DNA of 6,412 nt, from positions 1-6,412 of the forward strand of contig CAMNFX010000080.1 in assembly GCA_946537585.1 (NCBI GenBank), in the 5' to 3' direction. Below are positions 5,462 to 6,412 of this stretch, piece by piece (the first letter of the stretch is position 1; each line of letters opens with the position of its first letter). This stretch comes from an uncultured Lachnospiraceae bacterium. Lineage in GTDB: Bacteria; Bacillota; Clostridia; Lachnospirales; Lachnospiraceae. The position numbers were made by a program, and so were the translations under genes. Below the pieces are notes generated by a model, which was not told the DNA's origin, did no database searches, and saw nothing but the letters and a program-made list of their open reading frames with translations.

Positions 5462-6412
5462 ATGAAAAACCCGGACATAAGAAATTTTTTTATTGGCGTC
5501 TGCTTTGTCCTGCTGTCTGCATTCAGCTGCCTGGGTACCGCCCTGCGTTCAGAAGCTGCGGAGCTCCCCGGTCCTTCTTCGGCAGGTGCCCTGCAGGTAC
5601 AGAACGGACAGCTTTGTGATATGAGGGGAGATCCCGTACAGCTGAAAGGTATCAGCACGCACGGACTTGCCTGGTTCCCGCAGTACGTGAATGCGGACGC
5701 ATTTTCCACGATCCGGAAGGACTGGCATATGAACGTCGTCCGTCTCGCACTCTATACGGAAGAATACGGCGGTTACTGTGCCGGCGGCGACCGTAATAAG
5801 CTGCTGCAGCTCATAGACGACGGGATCCGCTATGCCACGGAGGCGGATCTGTATGTGATCGTCGACTGGCATATCCTCTCCGACGGAAATCCGAACACGC
5901 ATCTTTCAGAGGCAAAGGAATTTTTCTCTACCCTGTCTCAGAAATATAAGGACAGCAGCAATCTGATCTATGAGATCTGCAACGAGCCGAACGGCGGCAC
6001 ATCCTGGAAGGATATCAAAAATTATGCTGAGGCGCTCATCCCGGTGATCCGCGCAAATGACCCGGATGCCCTCATTCTCATCGGCACGCCGAACTGGTCG
6101 CAGTATGTAGACCAGGCTGCTGCCGATCCTGTCACGGGTTATGATAATCTCATGTACACGCTGCATTACTATGCCGCAACACATAAGGAGGATCTCAGAA
6201 ATAAGCTTCGCGATGCAGTGAAAGCCGGCCTGCCGGTCTTCGTCTCCGAGTACGGGATCTGTGACGCCAGCGGAAGCGGCGGGATCGATTACCCGGAGGC
6301 CAGGGCCTGGAGCAGCCTCCTCGATGAGCTGAAGATCAGTTCTGTCTCCTGGAATCTTTCCAATAAGCAGGAAACGAGCGCATTCTTAAAGCCCTCCTGT
6401 CAGAAAACCGGC
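5462..6412 (+). CDS. Secreted GH5 endoglucanase (cellulase), C terminus beyond window
   Basis: The first 317 residues of a glycoside hydrolase family 5 enzyme, which cleaves internal beta-1,4-glucan bonds with retention of configuration. An N-terminal export signal (a hydrophobic run of about residues 9-28, possible cleavage near SEAA, 30-33) shows secretion. The TIM-barrel catalytic domain begins near 45. The conserved GH5 residues are all visible: R94 in NVVRLALY, H137 in VIVDWH, N174-E175 in YEICNEPNG (acid/base), H235 in YTLHYY, the nucleophile E263 in VFVSEYG, and W297 in SVSWNLSNKQ. The layout fits subfamily 2 (BglC-like cellulases). The catalytic domain is nearly complete at the window edge, and any linker or carbohydrate-binding module lies outside. 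There is no Shine-Dalgarno sequence right before the ATG. GAGGGAG at 5422-5428 is 33 bases upstream, and the frame stays open back to 5396, so a non-ATG start upstream cannot be excluded. The gene is divergent from the lipoprotein gene. Confidence 0.93.
   Translation, partial: MKNPDIRNFFIGVCFVLLSAFSCLGTALRSEAAELPGPSSAGALQVQNGQLCDMRGDPVQLKGISTHGLAWFPQYVNADAFSTIRKDWHMNVVRLALYTEEYGGYCAGGDRNKLLQLIDDGIRYATEADLYVIVDWHILSDGNPNTHLSEAKEFFSTLSQKYKDSSNLIYEICNEPNGGTSWKDIKNYAEALIPVIRANDPDALILIGTPNWSQYVDQAAADPVTGYDNLMYTLHYYAATHKEDLRNKLRDAVKAGLPVFVSEYGICDASGSGGIDYPEARAWSSLLDELKISSVSWNLSNKQETSAFLKPSCQKTG

Noticed and set aside
5329..6184. Minus-strand frames opposite the GH5 gene
   Set aside because: The plus strand encodes all GH5 catalytic motifs; these frames have no recognisable domains and are shadows.

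Overview
The window suggests a Gram-positive gut or rumen anaerobe of the Clostridia, most likely Lachnospiraceae. This rests on a moderately GC-rich sequence, strong GGAGG-type ribosome binding sites, a choline-binding-type (CW_binding) secreted protein, an Ala/Glu/Thr-rich lipoprotein and a divergently transcribed GH5 cellulase. The assignment comes from protein style and remembered family resemblance, not from a marker gene.

Layout, left to right. Bases 3-101 hold the last 32 codons of an unidentified plus-strand gene. It converges on a minus-strand two-component pair: a polytopic sensor histidine kinase (838-2904) and, 12 bases downstream, a NarL/LuxR-type response regulator (205-825). 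No gene and no convincing terminator were seen in 102-204. The stretch just upstream of the kinase start (about 2905-3048) looks like a dispersed intergenic repeat that happens to be open in frame with the kinase. Beyond it a 13-bp-arm terminator (3064-3091) closes the next minus-strand unit. That unit is a small secreted cell-wall-binding protein (3109-3726) preceded by a large acidic lipoprotein (3866-5254), with a 139-base gap carrying two small inverted repeats. A 207-base divergent intergenic region (5255-5461) holds a sigma-A-like promoter for the lipoprotein, an extended -10 promoter for the plus-strand gene, and a 10-bp inverted repeat between them. The plus-strand gene is a secreted GH5 endoglucanase (5462 to the window end, C terminus missing).

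How they might work together: three of the products are exported (lipoprotein, wall-binding protein, cellulase) and the other two form a membrane sensor and its transcriptional regulator. A surface or polysaccharide-response locus is plausible, but no binding site linking the regulator to the surface genes can be shown here. The terminator argues that the kinase/regulator pair is a separate transcription unit. No mobile element, CRISPR array, tRNA or rRNA was seen. The features most worth a second look are the kinase architecture (a probable degenerate kinase core ahead of the active one), the repeat at the kinase start, and the divergent promoter region.
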